A DNA stretch of 64,000 bases from Massariosphaeria phaeospora (taxonomy: Eukaryota; Ascomycota; Dothideomycetes; Pleosporales): contig JAADJZ010000005.1 of assembly GCA_011032825.1 (NCBI GenBank), positions 625,001 through 689,000 on the forward strand, given 5' to 3'. A program made the translations under genes and the position numbers. Under the pieces are notes generated by a model, which saw only the letters and a list, made by a program, of their open reading frames with translations, was not told the origin of the DNA and ran no database searches. Within the stretch, counting starts at the first letter, position 1. Every line of letters starts with the position of its first letter. Below are positions 44,395 to 55,427 of the stretch, one piece after another.

Positions 44395-45628
44395 ATGCCA
44401 TCATACACATCTGTCCATCTCGCTGAGCGACCAAAGGACGGCATCGTCCCTGGCCAAACCTTCGTCCAGAAGCAGCACCCAATCCCAGATGCCTCGACTC
44501 TCCAAGATGGCGAAGTCCTCTTCCAGACGCTCTATCTATCCCTCGATCCCGCCATGCGCGGCTGGCTAAACGACAGCCGATCCTACATCCCGCCAGTCCA
44601 GATCGGCGAGGTAATGCGCGGATACAGTGTCGGTATTATCAAAGCATCCAAATCGCAAAAATTTCCCACTGGGTCTTATGCCGGCGGAATGACTGGCTGG
44701 TCCGAGTACGCCGTGCTAAAAGAGAAGGATATTGAGGTCATAGATTTGCCGAAGGGCGCGGTCCTGACGGATGCCCTGGGTGTACTAGGCATGACGGCGC
44801 TGACGGCCTATTTCGGGATCCTTGATGTTGGGCAAGTGAACAAAGGGGATTTCGTGGTCGTTTCGGGTGCTGCTGGGGCTACGGGCAGTGTCGTTGGCCA
44901 GATCGCTAAGCTCAAGGGCGCTACCGTGTTGGGCTTGGCCGGAGCAGATGACAAAGTCAAGTGGTTGAAGGAAGAGCTTGGATTCGACGATGCGTTAAAC
45001 TACAAAGATCCCGACTTTGCTAAGAAGTTCCGCACGGCAACGAAGGTGAGGCAGTAATGACTTGCGGAAGATCCATGACTGACGTTTCTAGGACCTCATC
45101 GACGTCTACTTCGATAACGGTATGTTCAGAGTAGAGCAGCCTATACCGAGATAGAACTAACAAGCATAGTCGGCGGAGAGATTCTCGACCTAGCTCTTTC
45201 AAGAGCGAAGCCTCACTCAAGATTCGTCATGTGTGGAGCCATCAGCCAATACAACAAAGACAAGAAGCAGGGTCCCAGCGTAAGCATACTCGCATCATCG
45301 CTTTGCGATCTTTGTCTCATACCCGCAGAACTACCTCATGATAATCTCCATGCGCATCCGCATGCAAGGCTTCATCGTCTTCGACTACGCCGAGAAATAC
45401 CCCGAAGCTAGGAAGCAGCTTGCACAGTGGCTCGAAGAGGGCAAACTGAAGCGCAAGCAGACGGTTGTGGAGGGCGGCCTTGCCAATGCCGAGCAAGCGC
45501 TTGTGGATCTGTTCAAGGGGGCCAATACCGGTATGTGTCTCGATGCGGCTGAGAGTAGCCATGCTGATTTTATAGGTAAACTGTTGGTCGAGGTCGCGAA
45601 GCCAGAGGATGGAAAAGCCAGATTATAA
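44395..45628 (+). CDS. NADP-dependent zinc-independent MDR reductase (PTGR/CurA-like)
   Basis: Exons 44395-45045, 45092-45119, 45170-45279, 45329-45530 and 45576-45628 give 347 residues. The N-terminus (LSLDPAMRGWLNDSRSYIPP) is the ADH_N_2 domain of prostaglandin/leukotriene reductases and alkenal double-bond reductases. GVLGMTALTAYFGILDVG and the nucleotide-binding VSGAAGATGSVVGQIAKLKG (A-x2-G-x2-G) follow, then DVYFDNVGGEILDLAL, formed across two splices. These enzymes reduce the C=C bond of alpha,beta-unsaturated carbonyls with NADPH and need no zinc. The last intron (45 nt) keeps the frame open if retained. Removing it gives NTGKLLVEV, the family consensus end. The substrate is unknown. 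Confidence 0.9.
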
Positions 45629-47818
45629 AAAGGGGCTCGAAAGCCACGTCAAGGATGCCATTCACGACGACGAGATGATGATTACCAATAGAAACTGAAG
45701 ATGATGAGCAAGCAGCGGACCACTTGGGAAGATTCATAAGTCCCACCCTGCATCCGTAATATACATATATCGCAGCACTGAGCATTGTATCTACCCAGCC
45801 ACGTAACAATACGTCGCAGTCAGGCACATCCGCGCATCGCCGTGTGATCTTTCGCAACCACGCATACTGGAAGGTCTTGTACGTTTCTCGTTGCAACTCA
45901 AAAGGCTGGTTGGTAGTACAGTGTTTGATCAATCATAACCACGATCGGGTGTGGAATTGATTTCAATCGATTGACATAGCATTTTGTACAGATACTCCCT
46001 CTGCGTATCTCCCTACGATACATATTCGATTCGCCCGCCGACGCGCCAAGTTCCGGGCGCCCTCTAAGCAGTAGATGCGCGCTGCCCAGCGAAGATAGCA
46101 CCGATTCGCCTTCCACTACACCTCCTCGCCAGTTTGCTACAAACTCGACCTCGCTACAATCTTGGCTAAAAGGATCCTATGTCCCTCTTACACTCGTGGA
46201 CATCTCATGAGTTTGATACATCCTTGGAAGGGACGGATGCCATCTGATGCGAAGATTGCAAGGTTGGCTAGTGGCCATCGGCCTCGGTGAAAGATTTGTT
46301 GCTACTCAATGTGATAAAAAAGCTTTTGGTGAGTCCATTGCGAGGTCACCGTGCGCTAGATCGTTCTTTAAGCCAAGCTATCAGAACTATAGTTCGTGAT
46401 GAAGAAAGACATGGTTTTGGATGAGCTTAATAAGATCTTTTTCTGGCTTCTTTCGTCCTGGTCGTTCTTCATACACCTCTTCTCTCTGCTCCCGAGTTCT
46501 CTCTACACTGTTGGAAATAAATGCCTGAGCATTAGAAAAGTCGTTGGATTGAAACCTAGGGTGTAAGTAAGCAACCCCGTATTGACGGCCCCTGCCCCCC
46601 AAAAGTGCGTTAATTACGAGCAGATAGCATTTACTAAGTATCGTCGTTGGAATAAGCCTAAGGCGCAACTCGGGGGTTAATGTACCAGCCACCGAAAGTT
46701 GCGATCAGCACGAACCAATTAGCGACTCCATGCTGCTTTCGTGCGAGATGGACGTTGACAACGGGCGTGCTCTCCTTCTTAGTTATGGCCATGGAACGGG
46801 CATATCCGCAGTGGGGAGCCGGACGTGTAGATCACGGCGCGGATTCAAGATACCATGTTTTCGCATGGATAAATCTCGATGGTCGGATTTGACGAATCCC
46901 AGACACATCCCAGACGGGACATGAGGGCATACCGAACCAGGATAGTGGTCTGGCTCGTGTACAAGGAAGAGGCTGATTGATCACAGAACAAACCTTCCGC
47001 GCAACTCGCGCTGAAACGAATAGGGCTCTTGTGATGAGCTCGCAAGGACTTTCGCGGTCGATGGTCGGCGGTCGGTGGTCCGTCTTGCTTGCTTTACCGG
47101 TACGGGGCAAGTTTTAGCTAGCGCCAGACAGGGGGCCGTTAATGCCAAATGAAATTGCAACCGCAACTACACAGCACTCTACCAAAAGTCTGTCAAACTC
47201 ACCATCTTATCATGAGAGAGTGTGTGATTTCAGCGCTCTGAGCTTGGAGTATAGTAGAGGCTTCTTCTGGGCAATACTAACAGTCTACTCCATGACTTCG
47301 TGAATGGCCACCCGATCAACATGAGGCATCTTGTCGAACTCGGCAGCTTACGCGGCCATTGTAATTCGAGACGAACCCGACGGCTCTACGTGCTTTGGTC
47401 CGCACGTGGGTCCCTATAACCGTAAGGATATTGGCGACGCAGCGATCAGGCCTTTGCCTCACTTTTGGACGGACACTCCGATTTTCTTCAGGAGCTGTAC
47501 TCCGTATGGAGAATCATTCCAACATTGAACTAGGCCTTCTGGTTCAGAGGGAGGGGGCTTTTCCAAGATATTTCTGGGTCGGTACCTACAAGCCAGCACT
47601 GAGGGATCCCGCCAAATCGGGTGCGATTGCCGGAAGCATCGTGGTTATTGGGTTCACCGTCAACGCCCACAGATTCATGGCCTAGCTGGTGGCCAGGATG
47701 ACAGCCCGTGTGCTGTTTGACCAGGCCTGCGACGTGTAAGGTCTCGTCTGTGGCGTCCCGGCTATCCACGTAGAAAATTCCATCGTGTTTACTGGGGCCT
47801 ATGGAAGAAGCGTCCCGA
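45629..47818. other. Intergenic region
   Basis: About 2.2 kb with only short unsupported ORFs, several opposed on both strands. I recognise no protein, tRNA or mobile element. Confidence 0.4.
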
Positions 47819-47948
47819 ACTAATCTACAGAAGTAAATGATAGGAGTAAAGTGTAGGAAGAAACTATAGAAATAAACTACACGAAGAAACTACATAAAAA
47901 ACTACAAAAGAAAATGCATAACATGCAACAAAAGAAACTACAAAAGGT
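47819..47948 (+). repeat. A-rich degenerate minisatellite
   Basis: Imperfect tandem copies of a motif like GAAGAAACTACA, about 10-18 nt long, are recognisable by the recurring AAACTAC. It lies just past the 3' end of the MFS efflux gene. Confidence 0.6.
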
Positions 47949-47990
47949 TGACTCTATTCAGACAGCACTCACAAGGTAATAATCCTCGTT

Positions 47991-49647
47991 TCATCTGTCC
48001 CTTGAAAGCTTGCTGTGAAGCACATGCTCACATATGGAGAAGCTCACGATGGCGCTTGCAATAGAGAATCCCAAGGTTAATCCCCACACACCTTTGAACG
48101 CAGTTGTGTACGCTTCGAGGGCTTTGTGACTCAGAGGCTCGGACAAGCTTTTTATTGCTTGGATGTTCTCCGCCAAACGAGCAATGAGCTCATTAGCATC
48201 CCGCCTATCCCGAAAAGCCGCAACGAGACCTTGACGAGAAAGGTTCTGGAAGACGGTGCGTCCAATGGCCACTCCAATAGCACTTCCCGTGCTGCGAAAA
48301 GCATAGGAAGTAGAAGTGATGACTGCATGCTGGTTTTGGTCCGCGGCAGCCGTCAGCGCGAGTAGAGTGACTGTTAACATGCTTCCGTAACCAGCCCCGG
48401 CTAAGTAGAACATGATGAAAGGGGGTGCGCTCGGGACGCCGGGTTTCAGAAAGAAGAAGAACAGGAAGCCGGTGAGCAAAGCGGTGACTTGGCTGGCGAG
48501 GTTGAGAATGTACCCGTTGCTTGTATGACCCAGCCCACGAATATGGATGAGACCAATACGCCGGCGGCGGTCAGTGTCAACCGAAGTCCCGCGGCGGAAG
48601 CTGGAAGTCCGTTGACGACCTCGAAGTATAGAGGTCCGTAGAAGAGAATGCAAAAGTAACCCATCGAGCTGAGGAAGTTGGTCAGGCAAGACGTGCCAAT
48701 ACTTCTCTTGAGGAGTAATCTGACTGGAAGGATAGGCTCGGCCGCAAGTCTGTCTTCCACGTAGACAAAACCCCCAAGAGAGATGGCGGATAGAGACAAA
48801 GTACTGTAGACAAGCGCGTGATTCCATGGGACGATGTTGCCTCCGGACGAAAGTCCAGTGAGCAGTAGGACGATGAATGCAGTAAGGGTGACTGCTCCAA
48901 GCCAATCTACACGCTTCAACTTTGACACGTTCGACTGCTTTTCCGAAGTAGACGAGGCCGTAGGCTGTCGGATCGTACAGGCGACTAGTACTCCAGACAC
49001 TGCAGTGAGGGGAAGTTGAATCAAAAAGGCCCATCGCCAACCAATCGCCGCATCAATGACACCGCCATAATAGCCTCCAATGCCATAGCCGACGCCAGAG
49101 GCTATGTTACCGAGGCCCTGCCACAGCCCACGGCGACGAAGTGGAACCAGATCAGATGTCAAGAAGGTACTGATTGAGTGCAGGCAGCCGCCACCGAGGC
49201 CGGCGACCACTCTGCCAAGAATCATGACTTCGCTCGTGTTTGCAAGCCCACAGATCAAGTTGCCAGCAAAGAATACGGTGTTGGCGAAGAGCAGTCCAGA
49301 CCGCCGCGAAAAGATGTTGGTCATTCTTCCGGAAAGCGGTTGGACGGCCGCAGTTGCAATCATGTACGATGTGGTCAGCCAAGTAAGCTGTTGGAATGAG
49401 TCGAACGATGAAGCTATAGGCCCAGACAAAGTTGCCATCACGGATGAATCTGTGGCATTATCAGCCCACACTTTTCGCCCACCGAGGCCGGGCTTTGCAT
49501 ACCTAACGATGCCATCAAGATTCCAATCCAAGTGCTACCTAGCACTAGCGCTAATCTTTTCGAGCTGAACTCTGCATCAGGTGAAAACTCTTTCCCGCTC
49601 TGCATATGTATAGCTTCGACATCTTCCGTGTGCGGTTCGACTGGCAT
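47991..49647 (-). pseudogene. MFS multidrug efflux transporter (14-TM type) with a one-base frameshift
   Basis: Exon 1 is 49503-49647 and exon 2 is 49449-47991, joined by a 53-nt intron that restores MASLDSSVMATLSGPI, the first-TM motif D1 of drug:H+ antiporters. LGRVVAGLGGG and GLGNIASGVGYGIGG (antiporter motif C) follow. Frame is kept to GWVIQATG, then lost. A different frame continues YILNLASQVTALLTGF to the end at 47991. No sensible intron fits; one missing base near 48514 explains it, and the spliced length is then exactly divisible by three (534 residues). The rest of the gene shows no decay, so it is either a recent mutation or a sequencing error. Such proteins export toxic compounds or metabolites at the plasma membrane. 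Confidence 0.75.
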
Positions 49648-50500
49648 GGCTTTACGTGGGTAGAAAAAGAGAGCTCAGATTTGCTATACTTTCAGCGACA
49701 ACAAGTCTTTGGGTAGTGATTCTCGCAGGTGTTATATTGTGAGAGTGCGAATGTAACAACTATGAGAGACAAGAGGTGGAACCAGGTACCTTTTATCTGA
49801 ATATCACAGCAAAGCTGTTCAAAGCTTCGCGCGTACATTCATCGTACAATCGAAGGCCTTGCGTAATCACAAAGCAAGTACCATTAAGCTGAACTGAGAG
49901 TCCCCCCCGAAGGGGTGGGAAAATTTTCGCAGAGCTCGAACCTTCGGCGAGGGCCCCCCGTAAGGTATGTCAGTAATTTCAAGGTTGTTTGTCAGTGAAC
50001 AAGCACGGTAGTTGTTTGCCGATGTGCGTGTTGCCTGCGGAGTAATGTGGTTTATATCATTTCCATGCCGGCCAGAGGCAAGTGCCAGATGCCTCAGGAG
50101 GATGGCGTACCAAATGGTTCATGTCTACTCAGCTGCTATCAAGTAGAGCTATCCAAATCAGAGGTCAGGTCTTGACCACTTGGCTGGTATCGAGTAGAGT
50201 CGTACAAAACTTACTGAGCGTCCCCAGTCGCGGCAGGATGGCGGAGCATGAGAAGACGTCAGGGGCTAGGACAAGGTCGTGTGCCATCCTCCCGAGACAT
50301 CCGGCATTTTGCCTCTGGCTGGCAGAAAAGCGATGTAAAGCAGAGCACTGAGGTAGGCTCGCGCTCGAGAAATATACTCTCGTCCGATAGACGTTAGGGG
50401 CGGAAGGATTCTTAGTGTGCCGAAGCCCGCACTTGGCCTTTTTGGGGGGTGTTCGCAGTGTTTCGGGTAGCAATAATAGCCGATGCACGGCCCTACCGAC
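49648..50500. other. Intergenic region upstream of the MFS efflux gene
   Basis: About 850 nt ending at the TA target site of the Pogo element. No gene seen. A C-run and G/C blocks lie near 49905-49970. Confidence 0.4.
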
Positions 50501-50502
50501 TA

Positions 50503-50548
50503 GAGTGCCCGTGCGCTACACGAGCCATTACAGTACACGAGCCACCCC
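50503..50548 (+). repeat. Left terminal inverted repeat of the Fot1/Pogo element
   Basis: Begins GAGTGCCCGTGCG and is an exact inverted match of 52595-52640. It contains TACACGAGCCA twice, a likely pair of transposase binding sites. Confidence 0.95.
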
Positions 50549-50601
50549 AACTTCAAAACATATAATCTATCCCAACTTTGACACGTCGCTACTCTACCAA
50601 T

Positions 50602-52487
50602 ATGGATCCAATCAACGCTGCAATTAAAGCAATCAACTCGCGCAAACCCAGCGCATCTTTCTCGTACCGCCAAGTTGCCAAACAGTTCAGCGTTGATCGC
50701 ACAACGCTGTCGCGAAGACACCAAGGCACATCGCAGTCTCAGACGGAGTACCACGAACACTAGCAATTACTCAACCTACAACAAGAAGCAGAACTCGTTA
50801 TATACATAAAAAGATGCACTAAGCGAGGCTTGCCACCTACACGAGAGATAGTACGAAATTTCGCAAGTGCAGTTGCAAAATGAGAGGCTTTAGATGCGTA
50901 GGTTTCGCGCTTTTTGCATCGACACAAGGATAAGCTTACAGTCAAATGAAGCGCCGGGCTTGATCGCAATCGTCACCAAGCTGATTCATATAAGAAATAC
51001 GACCTATACTTTCAACTACTTTATAGGAAAATGCGGGAGTACGATGTAGAGCCAGGCAATACCTACAATATAGATGAGAAAGGCTTTTTCGTTGGCATAA
51101 CTACACGCACCAAACGCGTCTTTTCTAAAGCAATCTAGCTAGCAAAACTGCGTACGGCGGCTATACAAGATGGCAATAGAGAATGGATCACGCTTCTGGC
51201 TTGCGTTTGTGGCGATGGGAGCTCACTGCCGCCCGCTCTTATCTACGAGGGAAAAGCTAGGTTGCAATCGAGCTAGGTTGACTCTATTAAAGCTGGAAAA
51301 CACGAGGTTTTTGTTACTAACTCAACCTCAGGATAGACGAATAACGATATTGGATTAGCATGGCTTGAGCAGTTGTTTGAGCGCTATACTGCAACAAAAG
51401 CGCGTCGGCAATAGCGCCTCCTTATTGTTGACGGCCACGGCAGCTACATTACGCGCAAGTTTATCGACTACTGCGACGCCAAAAAGATTCTCTTTGCTGT
51501 CTTTCTTCTTCATTCAACCCACACTTTACAGCCGCTCGATGTGGTGATATTCTCGCCGCTTTTGAAGCACTATACTCAAAAACTCAACCGCTATCTACAC
51601 CGATCGCAAGGGCTTATTAGCGTCAAGAAAGGCGACTTTTTTCCGATATTTTGGTCAGCGTGGGGCAGTACAATGAGGCCGGAGCTTATTTTGAAGAGTT
51701 TTCAAGCTACAGGCGTGTGGCCGATGGATGCGGAGGTTATACTAAAACGCTTTAACACCACCACCTCTGATCAAGATAGGGATACAGAACTGCGGGAGCT
51801 AGGTGATAGAGATAGTTAGAGAGACCTGCGAAAAAATTTGGACGCTGCGGTTGCAGATAAGAGAAAAGCTGAAGGCAAACGCGTCGCTGCTGCATTACAC
51901 TCTCTACAGGTTCAAAACGAGCTCCTCTACTACGAAAACGAGGGCCTGCGCGCCGCGATCACCACTAAACAGAAGCATAAGAAGAAGAGTAAGGTCCTTG
52001 ATCTGCAGCAGCGCGAAGAGTTTCACGGCGGTGCTATACTATGGAGTCCTCGCAAGGTTCGAGAAGCTCATGCGCGCGAGACGGTCAGACAGCGCGAAGA
52101 AGAGCAAGAAAAACTCTAGAAAACTCACAATCGCGAGCTCAAAGCTGCAGCTACACTATACAAGAAAAAGATGGCGGAGGAGGCAAAGGCGCTGCGGCAA
52201 ATCGCGAGGGAGCGCGCGGCAGAGGAGCGTAAGGCAAGGGCTGCAGAACTAGCCGCAGCGCGCGCGCTCAAAAAGCAGCAACGCGACGCTGCAACCTCAC
52301 AAAAATCTCGCGATACACTAAACAAAGGCAAGCGAAAAGCCTCACGAAGCGCTGCTTTATTTCTACAAAGAAGCGTCGTGTTGTAGGTGCTAAAAGTGGT
52401 GTTGATGCTGCACCTCCGCCGCCATCGCCTCTACCTAAAACCACCACGCGCGGCCGCCAAATTAAGGTACCACAAAAATTTAAGTAG
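50602..52487 (+). pseudogene. Fot1/Pogo transposase pseudogene
   Basis: The frame opens with MDPINAAIKAINSRKPSASF and a psq-type helix-turn-helix (YRQVAKQFSVDRTTLSRRHQG). The DDE domain has IDEKGF (Asp at 51073), LIVDGHGSY (Asp at 51430) and HTLQPLDVV (Asp at 51538). The last two are 36 codons apart, the DD35D spacing of Fot1/Pogo. GGAILWSPRKVREA and a long charged coiled coil follow. Stops in frame lie at 50761, 50881, 50899, 50947, 51136, 51274, 51334, 51412, 51817 and 52117 (eight TAG, two TGA), several where Trp is expected. A one-base shift near 52353 moves the last 45 codons to another frame, ending at 52487. RIP is the likely cause of most of the stops. Confidence 0.9.
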
Positions 52488-52594
52488 TACAAAAGCTGCG
52501 CAAGGCTCTATATAGTACTACACTAGAAAATCTTATAATAAAACAATTTGTATGTGGCTCTACAGCTTCATTTTTGCGCGCGCTGATTTCAGAC

Positions 52595-52640
52595 GGGGTG
52601 GCTCGTGTACTGTAATGGCTCGTGTAGCGCACGGGCACTC
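52595..52640 (-). repeat. Right terminal inverted repeat of the Fot1/Pogo element
   Basis: An exact inverted copy of 50503-50548, followed by the TA duplication. Confidence 0.95.
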
Positions 52641-52914
52641 TAACGTTAGCTCAAACGCTAGTCTCTGTCTTTTCGCCGACTTCTACAAGCCTCGTGATTT
52701 GCTCTGTAATACCTGCATCAACGTCACGTAAATTTCCCCAGAATCGGCCCGAATACCACATGTTGAGTCGACGACACAGATGGTTGGGCATCAACTGGTG
52801 GATTTCCATCTCACGAGCGTCGTTATGGTCGCAACCATTTCGTAGACACTCCGATCAAGATACTTCGAGAGGATGGCTCCGGAATCAGTATAGCCGCCTT
52901 CATACCCACTACAG

Positions 52915-53915
52915 TTGACTTCAGGACAGGAAGAGTACCTCGTGTCGACCATCAAGGAACGGAGCATTGAACACGGCCTGGCGGTACGACCGCTATTCGC
53001 CTACAGGGACGAGGATCCAAGCACAACATATGCAGGCACAGTGCCTGTCACGTTGTTTCCAGGTCTGTTTCCGAAGGATTGCTTCCATGAAGCATTGGCG
53101 ATTCAGACTTCGTACAACGAAGTTTATGCCGCTAGAGTCAGCCTCTTCACCGTGTACAGTCGGGAAAGTGACAGTGAGATTAGACTCGCTCCCATACATC
53201 CTTTTATTGCTGGTCTGTGGAGGGTCATCAAACAGTCAAGGCAGGAGGTTACGCACACGTACGAGTTACCGCTGAACCGGTGTTGAGGCCCTGCTAATCC
53301 ATGACCTCACACTCGGCTTCTTTCGTTTAAATTGCTTGGCGCACAACCCAGGGGCTCGGAAGAAGTCGATAATCAGACAGGTGGAGGTCAACACCATTGC
53401 TACGTCTTTCGGTGGACTGGCTCCGCGCGTCGTTTCCCTCCACCGCTACCTCCTGTTCATTGATGCACACCCAGCATCCGTAGCCTCTCCAGATCATCCA
53501 ATCCAGCAACTAAAGATCTTACAAATAGTCTCACCAAAGCTAATGAAGCTTATGGTCCTTCGGCAGCTGGCCATCCAACATACATCCTCTTTATCATTTT
53601 AGACGCTGAGCGCAACGTGTTTGACCGAGAGCATCTCTTCCGACTTGCCTTTTCGCAGGCTGGCGTATGCTCCAATGGAGACAACCGACCCTCCGGCGCA
53701 GCAGAACACGATCTTGAGGGATGGAAAGGTGCAATCAGGCGGGATCATCTGTGAGCTTGGTATCTATGGAACAGTACTGCGGAGAAAGAAGGATTCAGAC
53801 ATCGAAGTGCAGGAGAACAAAGAAGCAGGCTACTTCCTACGGATGAAGGGCGACCAGAGTGAGGAAGGCGGCGTAGCAGCGGGCTCCGGTGCAGCCGATA
53901 GCGTCTGCTTGGTAG
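52915..53915 (+). pseudogene. GSH2: Glutathione synthetase (GSH2) pseudogene with internal deletion
   Basis: N-terminal remains read GQEEYLVSTIKERSIEHGLA and VTLFPGLFPKDCFHEA, then SYNEVYAA. Further on, in another frame, come RQVEVNTIATSFGGLAPRV and DAERNVFDREHLFRL. The C-terminal end is well kept at 53675-53915: PPAQQNTILRDGKVQSGG, ICELGIYGT and GDQSEEGGVAAGSGAADSV, the glycine-rich lid of eukaryotic glutathione synthetases. Several frames must be joined, and roughly the central half of a ~500-residue enzyme is missing between DREHLFRL and PPAQQN. The normal stop after SVCLV is also lost. The functional gene makes glutathione from gamma-glutamylcysteine and glycine, so the true copy must be elsewhere. 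It starts about 275 nt from the Pogo element. Confidence 0.8.
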
Positions 53916-53941
53916 ATGTGCAGGTCAGCGCGGTCTCTGCA

Positions 53942-54734
53942 CCCTTGGACCTATCTCTGCTCTCTACCCAAACTACGACGGTGACCCGAAGCTTCGAATC
54001 CACGTCGTCGACCCAGGACAGCTCGAACAGGGCAACCCACAGTGACGCCCAGCAACACGTCGATGGCCCAGATCACCGTTTTCGTCGACTCGTCAGTCAA
54101 GAATGCCGGCCCGGCCTGGTCAGGACCAAGTTACTCGGAGTAGCTCTGGTTTTCCGAATACTGTGGAGGAACGGCATTGTGCAGGGCGATGGCGATCCAA
54201 TACCTGCCGACACCTATACGCCGCGGGCGCTGATCGGACTGTTTCGACCACGTACGTGCGGATCTTCCGAGCGGCATCACCAGACCGGCACAAAGAGCCA
54301 GGACCGAAGCTTCGTTATTAGTCGGCGGGATGAGGGTCCCATCTGTGCCGACTGTGTCTGCGTAGATCAGCTCGCCTGAAACAGAACTCAAAGCTTGAGA
54401 TGCCGCAATCCGCATATCGGTTTCGTTACTTCAGCAGCCGCCTTTTCGCGCCTCGACTCCAGTGCCAAAGTACTTGTCTACGTCACAGGTCTCAGTGCAG
54501 CTGATGCCTTGTCTATACTGACCACGAGAAGAGGCCGCCGCTTTGAGGTGTCCGGGCCCCGTCGACTGCGCTATGTTCCGAGCGGTCAGGAGCTTCAAAT
54601 TAGCCTGTACTCGAGGTAGGGCCATAGCGCCCGAGAGATCAGTTGTCTTGTTCACAGGCTCCTACATCCATGGGACAGCGAAATCATCGGCAGCCCCGGC
54701 GAGCGCCGCAGCTTCATTCTGACTCACTCAGCCG
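53942..54734 (+). pseudogene. Remains of the N-terminal half of an FAD/NAD(P)-binding protein
   Basis: After the GSH2 remnant comes ISALYPNYDGDPKLRIHVVD followed by PGQLEQGNP, like the second strand of the FAD_NAD(P)-binding Rossmann fold. Nearer the end RRLRYVPSGQELQ recalls the LRYxPSGxEP element of the same proteins. Frames change several times and stops are frequent. The first glycine-rich loop is gone. Confidence 0.45.
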
Positions 54735-55427
54735 ATGACGTCGATGCGGCCTGCCGCGGCAACAAACAAACGTGATCCGGTCAAAGCCGTCTCAGAGATG
54801 CTCCGGGATCTCAATGATATCGTACGGCATGCAGTATATTACTGTGGCCTCGACGAGCAATCACAACGCAGCTTCTTCTGTGACTGGGTCTCTATAAACA
54901 ACATATTAGCGGCCGGCCCTCCCAAGGAACGGAACATGCAGCTCCTGGCTTTGCTAGAAGCTGGTATCGTGGTTATTTTCGAGACCGATCTTGAGGTGTG
55001 GCTGGACGACGAGCGGGCATGGTATAGGGCATCCTCCTCCCGTTTCGGATACTTACATGAGGACTGTTTCGACGTGCTGGTACAGGCTCGGGTCAAAGCC
55101 TTCGACCTGGACTGGTCGCCGAGCCCGTTCTTGGCGGCTAGGACGCAGAACGGCATCTTCGCACCCTTCCGGAACGCATCCTTCGTGCCGGATGGGATTG
55201 CAATAGAGCGCTCGCTGAATGTGTTGGAGGCGCATGGGATGTCCATGAAGATCATGTGGGCGCTGGGCTACGTCGTGGAAGGCGCACATCACTACACCTA
55301 TGTGCTGCCCTGTCCGTTGTCGAACTCGCGTTCCCTTCGAGATGCGACAACAGTGGCACGGCGAATGCTGGAGGACGTAATCTTACGTGCCGTGACTCAT
55401 CCGGAAGAAATCGAAGTGCTGCCGTAG
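54735..55427 (+). pseudogene. C-terminal half of an FAD/NAD(P)-binding protein, open but probably decayed gene
   Basis: A 230-codon open frame includes KAVSEMLRDLNDIVRHAVYY, AAGPPKERNMQLLALLEAG, VLVQARVKAFDLDWSPSPFL and MWALGYVVEGAHHYTYVLP, then SRSLRDA. This resembles the C-terminal half of bacterial and fungal FAD-NAD(P)-binding proteins (flavin oxidoreductases with an adrenodoxin-reductase-like fold), where AGPPxxR...LIxAG and a GY-x-VEG-x-x-x-YTYVLP end are typical. The ATG at 54735 falls inside the domain and the upstream half is broken, so I call it a pseudogene remnant. It could still be translated as a truncated protein. Confidence 0.5.

Larger units (their letters stand above)
50503..52640 (+). 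mobile_element. Fot1/Pogo-like Tc1-mariner element with perfect terminal inverted repeats
   Basis: A 2138-bp element is flanked on both sides by TA (50501-50502 and 52641-52642), the target duplication of Tc1/mariner transposons. Its termini are 46-bp inverted repeats identical in every base. The interior holds a Pogo-type transposase with ten in-frame stops, so the copy cannot make its own enzyme, but its ends look usable in trans. Confidence 0.93.

Noticed and set aside
47331..47769. Overlapping frames of 65-96 codons on both strands
   Set aside because: No frame has motif support and they contradict one another; treated as chance ORFs.
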